From assembly GCF_018390695.1 (NCBI RefSeq), contig NZ_JAHBGF010000028.1:310001-374000 (forward strand): 64,000 nucleotides of DNA, given 5' to 3'. The stretch is from Ancylobacter sonchi. GTDB taxonomy: Bacteria > Pseudomonadota > Alphaproteobacteria > Rhizobiales > Xanthobacteraceae. Under the pieces are notes generated by a model. It was not told where the DNA came from. It searched no databases and saw only the letters and a list, made by a program, of their open reading frames with translations. A program made the translations under genes and the position numbers. This document shows positions 54,838 to 63,149 of this stretch, one piece after another; position 1 is the stretch's first letter; each line of letters opens with the position of its first letter.

Positions 54838-55491
54838 TTAGCTGGGGAAATGCCGCTCCAGATCCTCGATCGCCTCGCAGGTCAGCGGTGCGGCGCGGCG
54901 CTCGCCGATGAGGAAGAACAGCTTGGCGGTCTCCTCCAGCTCCTCATAGGCGTGTACCGCCTCCGCCAGCGTCTTGCCGGCGACGATCGGTCCGTGATTG
55001 GCGAGCAGCATCGCCTTGTGACTGCGGGCAAAGCCGCGCACCGCTTCGGCGAGCTGGCGGTCGCCGGGCCGAAAATACGGCACCAGCGGCAGCTTGCCGA
55101 CCCGCATGACGTGATAGGCGGTCAGCGGCGGCAGCACGTTCGAGGTGTCGGCGTGGCACAGGCAGGACACCGCCACGGCGTTGGTGGAATGCAGGTGCAC
55201 CACCGCCCGCGCCGCCGGCCGCTCTTCATAGACGGCAAGGTGGAAGAACGCTTCCTTGGAAGGCGGATCGCCGCCGAGGTGCCGGCCGCCTGCATCGACT
55301 TTGGAAATGCGCTCCGGCGCGAGGAAGCCCAGCGACGAATTGGTCGGCGTCACCAATATGCTGCCGTCGTCGAGCCGCACCGACAGGTTGCCGGCGCTGC
55401 CATGGGCGAGGCCGCGCGCATAGAGCAGGGCGCCGAAGCGCACGATCTCGTCGCGCAGGGCGTCCTCGTTCACGTCGCCTGTCCTGCTCAT
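54838..55491 (-). CDS. otnC: Class II aldolase/adducin-family protein, probable 3-oxo-tetronate 4-phosphate decarboxylase (OtnC)
   Basis: This protein of 217 residues has the fuculose-phosphate aldolase fold. Metal ligands appear as VVHLHSTNA (His99, His101) and LLANHGPIVAG (about 164-174), with PSKEAFFH (Glu80) as the likely acid/base. GSAGNLSVRL (31-40) is the phosphate-binding region. OtnC releases CO2 from 3-oxo-tetronate 4-phosphate to give dihydroxyacetone phosphate. The OtnK-type kinase gene directly upstream supports this name. The ATG at 55491 is chosen from family similarity; the longer frame enters otnK. Confidence 0.85.
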   Translation of the reverse strand: MSRTGDVNEDALRDEIVRFGALLYARGLAHGSAGNLSVRLDDGSILVTPTNSSLGFLAPERISKVDAGGRHLGGDPPSKEAFFHLAVYEERPAARAVVHLHSTNAVAVSCLCHADTSNVLPPLTAYHVMRVGKLPLVPYFRPGDRQLAEAVRGFARSHKAMLLANHGPIVAGKTLAEAVHAYEELEETAKLFFLIGERRAAPLTCEAIEDLERHFPS

Positions 55492-55513
55492 GCGTGTCCC
55501 CTGCTCCTGCGGT

Positions 55514-56797
55514 TCATTTGCCGGCCAGAGCCGCCAACGCCTTGGCGAAGAAGTCCGGCGCGCCGAAATTACCGGATTTGAGCGCCAGCGCGACCCCACC
55601 ATCGGGCGCGGCGAGGATCGGCACGCCGGGGTCGATCTCCGGGCCGATCTCCAGCGCCTCCAGCCCTAGCGCCTGCGCCACCGCGCCGGAGGTCTCGCCG
55701 CCGGCGACGACGAGGCGGCGGAGCCCGCCGGACACCAGCGCGCGGGCGGTGTCGGCGAACAGCCCCTCCAGCGTGCCGGAGAGCTTCTCGCGGCCATAGC
55801 GCTGCTGCAGCGCCGCCACTTCCGCCGGATCGTCGGAAGAGTAGATCAGCGGCGCCTCCCCAGGATGCGCGGCGATGAAGTCGGTCAGCTGCGTGACGCC
55901 GATCCGGCCGTCCATCACCGCGTCGACGTCGAGCGCCAGTACCGGGTGCGCCTCCGCATGGACGGCGATCTGCCCGCGGGTCGCGCCCGAGCAACTGCCG
56001 GCGAGGATGGCTTCCGGACCGTCCACCCCGGCAAAGACGGTCGCCACGCCCTTGGCCTGTCCACGGGCGATGAAATTGGCGGGCAACCCGATGGCGATGC
56101 CCGAGCCGCCGGTGACGAGCGCCGCCTCGGCGGCGGCGGCGCCGAGCGCGACGAGATCCGCGTCGGTGGCGGCGTCGCAGATTACCAGCGTCTCGCCGCG
56201 CGCGGCACAGGCCTCCAGGGCCTGCCGCACGACACGCGCGCCGGCGCGCACCGTCGGCGCGGCGACGAGGCCGACGGCGTCGCGGGTCTGACGACGCAGC
56301 CAGCGGCGAATGTCGGGATCGGTCATCGGGGTGAGCGGATGGTTCTGCATGCCGCTCTCGCTGAGCAGCCGGTCATGCACGAACAGGTGCCCCTGATGCA
56401 CGCTGCGCCCGACGGTCGGGAAGGCGGGGCAGGCGATGACGCCCTTGGCACCCAGCGCCTCGGCCAGCGCCTCGCCGACCGGGCCGATATTGCCTTCCGG
56501 CGTCGAATCGAAGGTCGAGCAATATTTGAAGACGATCTGCGTGCAGCCTTGCGCCTTCAGCCAGTCGAGCGCCGCCAGCGACTGCGCCACCGCCTCTGCG
56601 GCGGGGATGGAGCGGGTCTTCAGCGAAATGACGCCGGCTTCCACTCCCGGGGCCGCCGGATGCGCGGGCACGCCGAGATACTGCGTCACCGCGAGGCCTC
56701 CAGCATTGGGCGAATCCTTGCCCGGCAGGCCCTTGGCGAGCGTGTTGGCGATGTCGCCGGCTCCCGTGAAATCGTCGGCAATCACTCCGAGCAGCAT
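55514..56797 (-). CDS. otnK: Four-carbon acid sugar kinase (DUF1537 family), probable 3-oxo-tetronate kinase OtnK
   Basis: This kinase of 427 residues starts LLGVIADDFTGAGDIANTLAKG (in parts), where ADDFTGA (7-13) is the substrate-binding hallmark of DUF1537. The C-terminal nucleotide-binding domain carries VVAGGETSGAVAQALG (about 364-379), the ATP glycine-rich loop. DUF1537 kinases phosphorylate D-threonate, D-erythronate or 3-oxo-tetronates. Adjacency to an OtnC-type aldolase favours the 3-oxo-tetronate role. It lies 22 bases before otnC and two bases after the racemase-like gene. Confidence 0.88.
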   Translation of the reverse strand: MLLGVIADDFTGAGDIANTLAKGLPGKDSPNAGGLAVTQYLGVPAHPAAPGVEAGVISLKTRSIPAAEAVAQSLAALDWLKAQGCTQIVFKYCSTFDSTPEGNIGPVGEALAEALGAKGVIACPAFPTVGRSVHQGHLFVHDRLLSESGMQNHPLTPMTDPDIRRWLRRQTRDAVGLVAAPTVRAGARVVRQALEACAARGETLVICDAATDADLVALGAAAAEAALVTGGSGIAIGLPANFIARGQAKGVATVFAGVDGPEAILAGSCSGATRGQIAVHAEAHPVLALDVDAVMDGRIGVTQLTDFIAAHPGEAPLIYSSDDPAEVAALQQRYGREKLSGTLEGLFADTARALVSGGLRRLVVAGGETSGAVAQALGLEALEIGPEIDPGVPILAAPDGGVALALKSGNFGAPDFFAKALAALAGK

Positions 56798-56799
56798 GT

Positions 56800-57471
56800 T
56801 CAGCTCCCTGCGTTCTCGATCAGCTGGCGCAGGCGCGCCACCGCCGCCTCGGGGGCGGTGAACACCGGCACATCGACCGCGGCGCGTACCGCCTCGGCGG
56901 CGCGGGCGGTGGAGAATTGCGCCAGCATGATCGCGTCATGGCCGGCGAGGTCGGGCGCGCGTGCGGCGACGAGCGCGTTGTGGGCGCTCGCGTCACCGGC
57001 GCGCAGCCGGTCGATGGCGTCGGCGACGACGAGGGTGTCGAGGCTGGCGTCGGTACCGGCCTGCGCCGCGAAGTCGGTGAATTCCTCGGTCATGGTCGGC
57101 ACCGCCGGGGCGAAGGTGGCGAGCATGCCGATCCGCCGGCCGCTGGCGATGGCGGCGCGAAACATCGCCTCGTTCGGCTTCAGCACCGGAACCGGCATCT
57201 CCGCCGCCAGCCGCTCGATCGCCGGGCCAAAGGCCGAGCAGGTGACCAGCACGCCGTCGGCGCCGATACGGGCGGCATAGCGGCCGAGGGCGAGGAAGCG
57301 CTGCGTCATCTCCTCGGGGAGATCGGGCGTCGCGGCGCGGTCGATGGAGAGCGAATCGTCGAGCAGGTTCACCGTCTCCGCCTCCGGCCAGCCGGCCGCG
57401 AAAGCCTGCTGCACGGGTTCCATCGCCACCGGGGTGGCATGGAGGAGGACGATGCGAGGGCGTGCCGTCAT
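56800..57471 (-). CDS. Asp/Glu/hydantoin racemase-family protein with a single catalytic cysteine
   Basis: This protein of 223 residues has the two-lobed racemase fold. The first active-site cysteine is Cys78 in VLVTCSAFGP, with a good phosphate- or carboxylate-binding loop. The position of the second cysteine reads IMLAQFSTARA (181-191), and the whole protein contains only one cysteine. Two-base racemases of this family need two, so a one-base reaction such as isomerisation or decarboxylation (maleate isomerase, arylmalonate decarboxylase) is more likely. It lies between the otnK kinase and the CitMHS transporter, pointing to a sugar- or dicarboxylic-acid pathway. Confidence 0.82.
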   Translation of the reverse strand: MTARPRIVLLHATPVAMEPVQQAFAAGWPEAETVNLLDDSLSIDRAATPDLPEEMTQRFLALGRYAARIGADGVLVTCSAFGPAIERLAAEMPVPVLKPNEAMFRAAIASGRRIGMLATFAPAVPTMTEEFTDFAAQAGTDASLDTLVVADAIDRLRAGDASAHNALVAARAPDLAGHDAIMLAQFSTARAAEAVRAAVDVPVFTAPEAAVARLRQLIENAGS

Positions 57472-57517
57472 GAGAATCTCGCCGGTTTGCCGGACGTGGA
57501 TGGTGGTCCGGAGAAGG

Positions 57518-57547
57518 CGATGCCGGCGGCAGCGACCGCCGGCATCG
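57518..57547 (-). terminator. Terminator-like hairpin after the CitMHS transporter gene
   Basis: CGATGCCGGCGG (57518-57529) and CCGCCGGCATCG (57536-57547) are perfect twelve-base arms around a six-base loop. It lies 21 bases past the transporter stop. On the minus strand CCTTCTCC follows, a weak pyrimidine run, so it may lower rather than stop expression of the racemase, otnK and otnC genes. Confidence 0.5.
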
Positions 57548-57568
57548 TTGGTCAGGTGGAGCGCAGGC

Positions 57569-58951
57569 TCAGCGATAGAGCGGCACCACGCCCAGCAGCA
57601 CGGCGCAGACGATGAAGATGCCGAACAGCGCCAGACACCAGGGGAAGCAGGCCTTCTGCCATTCGCCCATGTCGAGGCCGGTCATGCTGAGCAGCAGGTA
57701 GATGAAGGCGGTCAGCGGGCTCAGCATGTGGAAGGCCTGGCCGAGCAGCGAGGCGAAGCCGATCTGGAACGGCGTGAAGCCGTAGACCTTGCCGGCTTCC
57801 ACCAGCGGCGGCAGCACGCCGTAGAAGAAGGCGTCGTTGGACAGGAAGAAGCCGCCCGGCGCCGAGATCAGCACCACGATCAGGCCCCAGAAATCGCCCA
57901 GCGCCGGCGGCACGATGTGGACGAGGCTGGAGGCCAGCGAGTCGGACATGCCCGAATTGGTGAACAGGCCCATGAACACGCCGGCGCCGATCACCATGAT
58001 CACCGTCTGCAGCACCTCGCCGGAATTGGCGTAGATGCGGTCCTTCTGCTGCGCCAGCGTCTCGTAGTTGATGACGAGCGCCACCACCGTGCCGACGAGG
58101 AAGGTGAAGACCGGATCGAACACGCCGGAGATCAGCGAGGCCAGCACCGCGAAGGTCAGGATGCCGTTGATCAGTGCGAATTGCGGGCGCTTCAGCGCGT
58201 CCTCGTCGCTGGTGTGCACGGCGAAGATCGCCTCGATGTCGGCGTCGCTGAGATGCTGCACGCCGAGGCGCCGCCGCTCCTGCAGACCAAGCCAATAGGC
58301 GCCGGCGGTGACGAACAGGCTGCCCAGCACCATGCCCGGCAGCAGCGCCATGAGCAGAGCCTGCACGTCGATGCCTTCGATCACCGCGATGACGCGGGCG
58401 GTCGGCCCGCTCCACGGCAGCAGGTTGAGGATGGTGTTCTGCAGGATCAGCAGCACGCCCAGATGCATCATCTTGAGGTTGAGCTTCTGGTAGACCGGGA
58501 TCAGCGCGGTACAGCAGATCAGCGTGGTGGTGGTGCCGTCGCCGCTCATCGAGACCACGGTGGCGAGCACGCTGGTCGCCACCAGCACCTTCAAGGGATC
58601 GCCCTTGGCGAGCTGTACGACCTTCTTGGTGAGCGGGTCGAACAGCCCGACATTGAGCATCAGCGAGAAGAAGAAGATGGCGAAGAACAGCATGAACGCC
58701 GTTCCCGAGGTCTTGGTCAGCCCCTGCTTCACCCACAGCCCGAGGACCGAGATCTGGTCCCACATGGTGACGCTTTCGACCGGGATCTTCAGCGTCTTGG
58801 CGGTGGGCGCCTCGTAGAGGCCGAGCAGCGCGCCGACGAAGGCGAACAGCACCGGGATCAGCACGATGGCGGTGAAGGGGTGCATCTTCTTGGTGAGGAT
58901 CAGCGTCATGAAGACGATGACCGTTCCCCAGGCAAGCAGGGTCAGCAGCAT
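57569..58951 (-). CDS. CitMHS-family citrate/carboxylate transporter
   Basis: This inner-membrane protein of 460 residues has about eleven or twelve hydrophobic segments. The start LLAWGTVIVFMTLILTKKMHPFTAIVLIPVLFAF (in parts) and the central SMSGDGTTTTLICCTALIPVYQKL (in parts, about 135-158) match CitMHS transporters, which carry metal-citrate or related acids with protons. A second signature GFFLSNDAFFYGVLPPLVEAG (in part) lies near 368-388. GGGAGGAAAGC precedes the ATG. Because it sits within a sugar-acid catabolic operon, the cargo may be an aldonate or hydroxy-acid rather than citrate. Confidence 0.88.
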   Translation of the reverse strand: MLLTLLAWGTVIVFMTLILTKKMHPFTAIVLIPVLFAFVGALLGLYEAPTAKTLKIPVESVTMWDQISVLGLWVKQGLTKTSGTAFMLFFAIFFFSLMLNVGLFDPLTKKVVQLAKGDPLKVLVATSVLATVVSMSGDGTTTTLICCTALIPVYQKLNLKMMHLGVLLILQNTILNLLPWSGPTARVIAVIEGIDVQALLMALLPGMVLGSLFVTAGAYWLGLQERRRLGVQHLSDADIEAIFAVHTSDEDALKRPQFALINGILTFAVLASLISGVFDPVFTFLVGTVVALVINYETLAQQKDRIYANSGEVLQTVIMVIGAGVFMGLFTNSGMSDSLASSLVHIVPPALGDFWGLIVVLISAPGGFFLSNDAFFYGVLPPLVEAGKVYGFTPFQIGFASLLGQAFHMLSPLTAFIYLLLSMTGLDMGEWQKACFPWCLALFGIFIVCAVLLGVVPLYR

Positions 58952-59008
58952 GCTTTCCTCCCAGTCTTTTGTTGTTCAGTGAGGTGATCGATCGGGTTGA
59001 TTGCCGTG

Positions 59009-60424
59009 TCAGGCGAGGAAGGTGGCGTCCTGCTGCCGCCGGGTCTGCCACAATAGCGAGCCGGCGGGCTCCTCGACCATGTCGTAGGTGATGGTGGTGC
59101 CCTTGGGGATATCGACGCTGGCGCGGTTGCCGGTGATCAGATGCGCGGCGGCGGCGTTGCCGGGCGCGACCGGCAAGGCGGGCACGATGCGGGCGGTGAG
59201 CTGCGGGCTGTGGTCGTTGCCGAACGCCTCGCCGGCCTTGATGTCGCGATTGGCGACCTTGATCAGGTCGAAGCGCGGCCGGTAATCGTCCGACCCGGTG
59301 TCGAGGCCCAGCAGGCCGGCGACCAGGATGGTGCTGGAGGTCTCTACGCCGCACAGATGGTAGGGCCGGTAGATCACCGCCGCGCTGTTGTCGGCATTGG
59401 CGATCTGTCCCTTGGTGGTCAGCACGTGGTTGGAATAGGCGTTGTCGCAGCGCACGACCAGGAACACGCCACCGCCGAGGCCGGATTCGACCGGGTCGCG
59501 CAAGCAGGTGGCGAGGTCGATGACGCCGGCGCCGTCGAAGATGCCGCCATTCTCGCGCTCGCAATAGGCGACCGGGATCTCGGTGATGCGCAGCGGCGCG
59601 TGATAGAGCGTGTCGACCGCCGGGGCGAGGCCGGTATAGTTCGCCGCCACCGTGGTCTCGCAGAGGTCGTAGGCGCCGGGCTGCGGCAGGCGCGAGAGGA
59701 TTTCGACCCGCTTGGCGATGTACTCCGCGGCCTTTCCGGCCGGGATCATGCCGAGATATTGGCGGTCCTCGGGAGCGACCTCGATGGTCTCGACATAGGG
59801 GGCGTGGATCTTCTTGTCGGTCTTGATCGTCACCGTGCCGGCGACGTCGTCATAGACGAACTCGCCATCGGTGGCCTTGCCGCCGCTGAGCACGGTGAGG
59901 CCGATGGACTTCGCCCATTCGTAGAACTGGATCAGCAGGCCGTGCTGGTCGCCGTCGACCGGCGTGTAGACCACGCCCGCCTCGGTCGCCAGCTTCTTCA
60001 GCATCGGCCCGACGGTGACGTCGCAGTCCTTGGTGATCATGGCGACGTGCTTGCCGTTGCCGATCGCCTGCAGGGCGTAGATGGTGCTGGCCTCCGGCAC
60101 GCCGGTGCTCTCGCAGACGATATCCACCGCCGGGATGTCGCCCACCAGCGCCGGCTGGTCGGTATAGACCCGTTTGCCGGCGGCGATGGCCGCCTCGGCT
60201 TCCGCCGCGGTGGCGCAATAGGCGAGGGCGTCGGGCGCGAAGCCGGCCTTCTCATAGGCGCCGCGCGCCACTTCCAGCGAGAGATCCGCCACCGCGACGA
60301 CGGTCATGCGCGGCGTGTAGGGATCCTGGGTGACGATGGCGGTGCCGTAATTGCCGGCGCCGATCACGCCGACGCGCACCTCGTCCTTCTTGGCGAACTT
60401 GGAGTACAGATGATGATAGATCAT
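59009..60424 (-). CDS. NAD(P)-dependent oxidoreductase with homoserine-dehydrogenase-like core and C-terminal SAF domain
   Basis: This protein of 471 residues has an N-terminal Rossmann fold (VRVGVIGAGNYGTAIV, GAGNYG at 22-27). The catalytic-type middle domain holds DIVCESTGVPEASTIYALQA and MITKDCDVTVGPMLKKLA. A C-terminal SAF domain covers about 385-450 (ANRDIKAGEAFG, VDIPKGTTITYDMV). Such proteins are sometimes misnamed as FlgA because of the SAF domain. They occur in sugar-acid and polyol catabolic operons, but the reaction is not settled. It is the first gene of the operon that ends in otnC, divergent from LysR, so it probably performs the oxidation that yields the 3-oxo acid. Confidence 0.84.
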   Translation of the reverse strand: MIYHHLYSKFAKKDEVRVGVIGAGNYGTAIVTQDPYTPRMTVVAVADLSLEVARGAYEKAGFAPDALAYCATAAEAEAAIAAGKRVYTDQPALVGDIPAVDIVCESTGVPEASTIYALQAIGNGKHVAMITKDCDVTVGPMLKKLATEAGVVYTPVDGDQHGLLIQFYEWAKSIGLTVLSGGKATDGEFVYDDVAGTVTIKTDKKIHAPYVETIEVAPEDRQYLGMIPAGKAAEYIAKRVEILSRLPQPGAYDLCETTVAANYTGLAPAVDTLYHAPLRITEIPVAYCERENGGIFDGAGVIDLATCLRDPVESGLGGGVFLVVRCDNAYSNHVLTTKGQIANADNSAAVIYRPYHLCGVETSSTILVAGLLGLDTGSDDYRPRFDLIKVANRDIKAGEAFGNDHSPQLTARIVPALPVAPGNAAAAHLITGNRASVDIPKGTTITYDMVEEPAGSLLWQTRRQQDATFLA

Positions 60425-60647
60425 GGCGACGTCGGCTCTGCTTCAACAATAAGGGCCCATCCGCGCCCAAGGGGCACGGCATATAGTTCCATGCTCGAAA
60501 CGGATATTGGCGCTACTGCCATCTCCCGCTGGCGAATGCCTGGGAGGCAGTCGCCGGCCCGGTCACACATGGCGCCGAGGTCTTGTTATTCCGATGAGTC
60601 GTAAGCGAGCTTGACGCACGTGTAAAATTGCGATCTCTCATGGTTCT

Positions 60648-60666
60648 CCATTCCAAAATGGAATGG
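60648..60666. promoter_or_regulatory. LysR-type operator dyad in the SAF-oxidoreductase/LysR divergent region
   Basis: CCATTCCA (60648-60655) and TGGAATGG (60659-60666) are perfect eight-base arms around AAA. The dyad contains T-N11-A (T60651 to A60663) in the interrupted-palindrome form that LysR-type regulators bind. It lies 28 bases before the LysR start, so autoregulation is likely, and the divergent operon start is 224 bases away. The rest of this 270-base region shows no gene. Confidence 0.65.
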
Positions 60667-60694
60667 CTGACGCAGCGGCGGCGCAGTCGGGACG

Positions 60695-61570
60695 ATGGAC
60701 GAGACCACCTGCAAGATCATTCTGGAGCTGCACCGCACCGCCAACATCACCCGGGCGGCGGACCGCCTCGCCATGACCCAGCCGGCGCTGTCGAAGCGGC
60801 TGCAGGCGATCGAGCGCGATTTCGGCGTGCAGCTGGTGGTGCGCACGCAGAAGGGCGTCGCCTTCACCCCGGAGGGCGAATATCTCGCCCGCGAGGCCGA
60901 CAAGGTGCTGGCGCATTTCGGCGAGATCCGCACGCAGCTGATGAGCTTCGGCGACCGCGCCGGGACTATCCGGCTCGGCGTCACCAATTCCTTCGCGCGC
61001 TACACGCTGCCGCCCTGCCTGAAGCGCTACCGGGCGAGCAGCCCCGACGTGACCTTCGACATCTCGACCGGCGTCAGTGCCGACATCGTCAAGCTGGTCG
61101 AGGACGGGCGGGTGCATGTCGGCTTCATCTATGGCGACTTCGACGGCCATTTCGAGCGCATGCTGATCGGTCAGGAGCAGGCCTGCCTGGTCAATCGCGA
61201 GAAGATCGAGCTGGCGGAGCTGCCGGCGACGCCGCAAATCTCCTATCTCAGCGACCCGTTCGCCAAGCGGCTGCTACAGGACTGGTGGCACAGCCATTTC
61301 GCCGCGCCGATGCTGATCGGCATGCGGGCCAATCATGGCGACACCTGCCTGGAGATGATCGCCAACGGCCTCGGCTACGGCATCTTCCTGTCGCCGAAAT
61401 TCGTCGATCGGTCGGACCGGCTCTATACGATGCCGCTCGACAATGCCGACGGCACCCCCTTCGCCCGCAAGGCCTGGATGATCTGGCGCCGCGAGTTCGC
61501 CGGCATCGCACTGATCAGCCGTTTCATCGCCTTCGCCACCGAAAACCGCGACGTGTTCGACTGCCGGTAG
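60695..61570 (+). CDS. LysR-family transcriptional regulator
   Basis: This regulator of 291 residues has an N-terminal winged helix-turn-helix (about 5-64: ILELHRTANITRAADRLAMTQPALSKRLQAIERDFGVQL in parts), including the TQPALSKRLQ recognition helix. A linker helix follows, then a two-lobed effector domain with IRLGVTNSFARYTLPPCL (about 89-106). It is divergent from the sugar-acid operon and probably activates it when an intermediate binds. The start is the ATG after the perfect dyad described separately. Confidence 0.9.
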   Translation: MDETTCKIILELHRTANITRAADRLAMTQPALSKRLQAIERDFGVQLVVRTQKGVAFTPEGEYLAREADKVLAHFGEIRTQLMSFGDRAGTIRLGVTNSFARYTLPPCLKRYRASSPDVTFDISTGVSADIVKLVEDGRVHVGFIYGDFDGHFERMLIGQEQACLVNREKIELAELPATPQISYLSDPFAKRLLQDWWHSHFAAPMLIGMRANHGDTCLEMIANGLGYGIFLSPKFVDRSDRLYTMPLDNADGTPFARKAWMIWRREFAGIALISRFIAFATENRDVFDCR

Positions 61571-61625
61571 CGGCGGGCGGGAGCGGGATCATCGACCATC
61601 GGCCACAGCGCCTGCCGCGCCGCCC

Positions 61626-63056
61626 TCACACGCCGATGCGCCCGGTCGCCAGCCCGTAGACCGCCAGCACCGCGCCGGCGGCGGCGGTGGCGAACAGCAG
61701 CGTCTCCGCCCGCGTGAACACCGGCTGGCCGCGCTCCCGCTGGGCGAGGACGAACAGCACCGTGCCCGGCACATAGATCACCAGCGACAGCAGCAGGAAC
61801 TTCAGCCCGCCGGCATAGACCAGCCCGGCGGCATAGAGCGTCGCGAGCGCCGCCCGGACGAGGTCGGCGCCGCGTCCCCTCGGCTCCAGCACGTAGATGC
61901 CGCCCTGCCAGGCCAGCTTCAGCGCATAGGCAGCGGTGAGCAGGTAGGGAAGCAGGATCATCGACGAGGTGAGCTTCAGCGCCAGCAGGAAGGCCTGCTC
62001 GGCGAACAGCGTCAGGATGAGGAAAAGCTGGATCAGGCTGTTGGTCAGCCACAGCGCGGCGAACGGCACCTTGTTGCGGTTCTCCGCCGTCAGGAAGGCC
62101 GGCATGCTCTGCATCTTCGCCGCCGAGAACAGCACCTCCGCCGCCAGCAGCGACCAGGAGAGATAGGCGCCCAGCACCGATACGATGAGGCCGACGCTGA
62201 TGAACACCGCGCCCCATCGCCCGACCACCGCCTGCAGCACGCCGGCCATGGAGGGATTGCGCAGCGCGGCGAGGTCCGGGCGCAGCATCACGCCGTAGGA
62301 CAGCATCGTCACCAGCACCAGCAGGCACAGAACGCCGAGGAAGCCGAGCAGCGTGGCGAGGCCGACATCCTCGCGCCGCCGGGCGTAGCGGGAATAGACG
62401 CTGGCGCCCTCGATGCCGACGAAGACGAACACCGTCACCAGCATGGTGCCGCGCACCTGGGTGAACAGGCCCTCGGCTTCCAGCCCCGGCCCGCCGTGGA
62501 AATTGGCGGCGAAGATGTCCGCCTTGAAGCCGACGCCGACGAAGACGAGGAAGATCAGGATCGGGATGATCTTCGCCACGGTGACGACGGTGTTGATGAA
62601 CGCCGCCTCGCGCACCCCGCGCAGGATCAGGAAATGCACTACCCACACGCCGACCGAGGAGATCGCGACCGCCGCCACGGTGTTGCCGTCGCCGAAGATG
62701 GGGAACAGAGCGCCGAGCGTCGACTTGATCAGCACCCAGTAGGAGACGTTGCCGAGGCAGCACACCGTCCAGTAGCCGAGCGCCGAGAGGAAGCCGAGAT
62801 AATTGCCGAAGCCGGCCTTGGCATAGGCATAGACGCCGGCGTCGAGGTCCGGCTGGCGCCGCGACAGCGTCTGGAACACGAAGGCCAGCATCAGCATGCC
62901 GCCGCCGGCGATTCCCCAGGCGATCAGCGCGCCGAGCCCGCCGGTGACGCGCCCGAAGGTCTGCGGCAGGGAGAAGATGCCGGCGCCGACCATCGAACCG
63001 ACCACCATGGCCGTCAGGGTCGGCAGCGCGAATTTCTGTTCCGTCGGCTGGCTCAT
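61626..63056 (-). CDS. arcD: APC-family amino acid permease, probable arginine/ornithine antiporter (ArcD type)
   Basis: This inner-membrane protein of 476 residues has about twelve hydrophobic segments. FALPTLTAMVVGSMVGAGIFSLPQTFGR (in parts, about 9-36) is the APC signature of basic amino acid/polyamine antiporters. FVGIEGASVYSRYARRREDVG (in part, about 215-235) is the conserved cytoplasmic region of the ArcD/LysP-like group. Proximity to arginine deiminase supports arginine uptake with ornithine release. I chose the ATG at 63056 because similarity starts there; the upstream in-frame leader is basic and crosses a terminator-like hairpin. Confidence 0.87.
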   Translation of the reverse strand: MSQPTEQKFALPTLTAMVVGSMVGAGIFSLPQTFGRVTGGLGALIAWGIAGGGMLMLAFVFQTLSRRQPDLDAGVYAYAKAGFGNYLGFLSALGYWTVCCLGNVSYWVLIKSTLGALFPIFGDGNTVAAVAISSVGVWVVHFLILRGVREAAFINTVVTVAKIIPILIFLVFVGVGFKADIFAANFHGGPGLEAEGLFTQVRGTMLVTVFVFVGIEGASVYSRYARRREDVGLATLLGFLGVLCLLVLVTMLSYGVMLRPDLAALRNPSMAGVLQAVVGRWGAVFISVGLIVSVLGAYLSWSLLAAEVLFSAAKMQSMPAFLTAENRNKVPFAALWLTNSLIQLFLILTLFAEQAFLLALKLTSSMILLPYLLTAAYALKLAWQGGIYVLEPRGRGADLVRAALATLYAAGLVYAGGLKFLLLSLVIYVPGTVLFVLAQRERGQPVFTRAETLLFATAAAGAVLAVYGLATGRIGV

Positions 63057-63089
63057 TCCGGCTGGCACTCGCTTGCGGAGAACAATGTG

Positions 63090-63132
63090 CAAAGAAGAGG
63101 GGGACGGTGCGGGCTGCCGCACCGTCCCCCTC
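63090..63132 (-). terminator. Strong terminator-like hairpin between arcA and the permease gene
   Basis: GAGGGGGACGGTGCGG (63097-63112) and CCGCACCGTCCCCCTC (63117-63132) are perfect sixteen-base arms with a four-base loop. The hairpin stands 17 bases after the arginine deiminase stop. On the minus strand it is followed by TTCTTTG, a short T-rich tail. This is the clearest intrinsic terminator candidate in the window, and it means the permease gene either relies on read-through or has its own promoter. Confidence 0.78.
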
Positions 63133-63149
63133 GCCGATGTCTCTTACGC

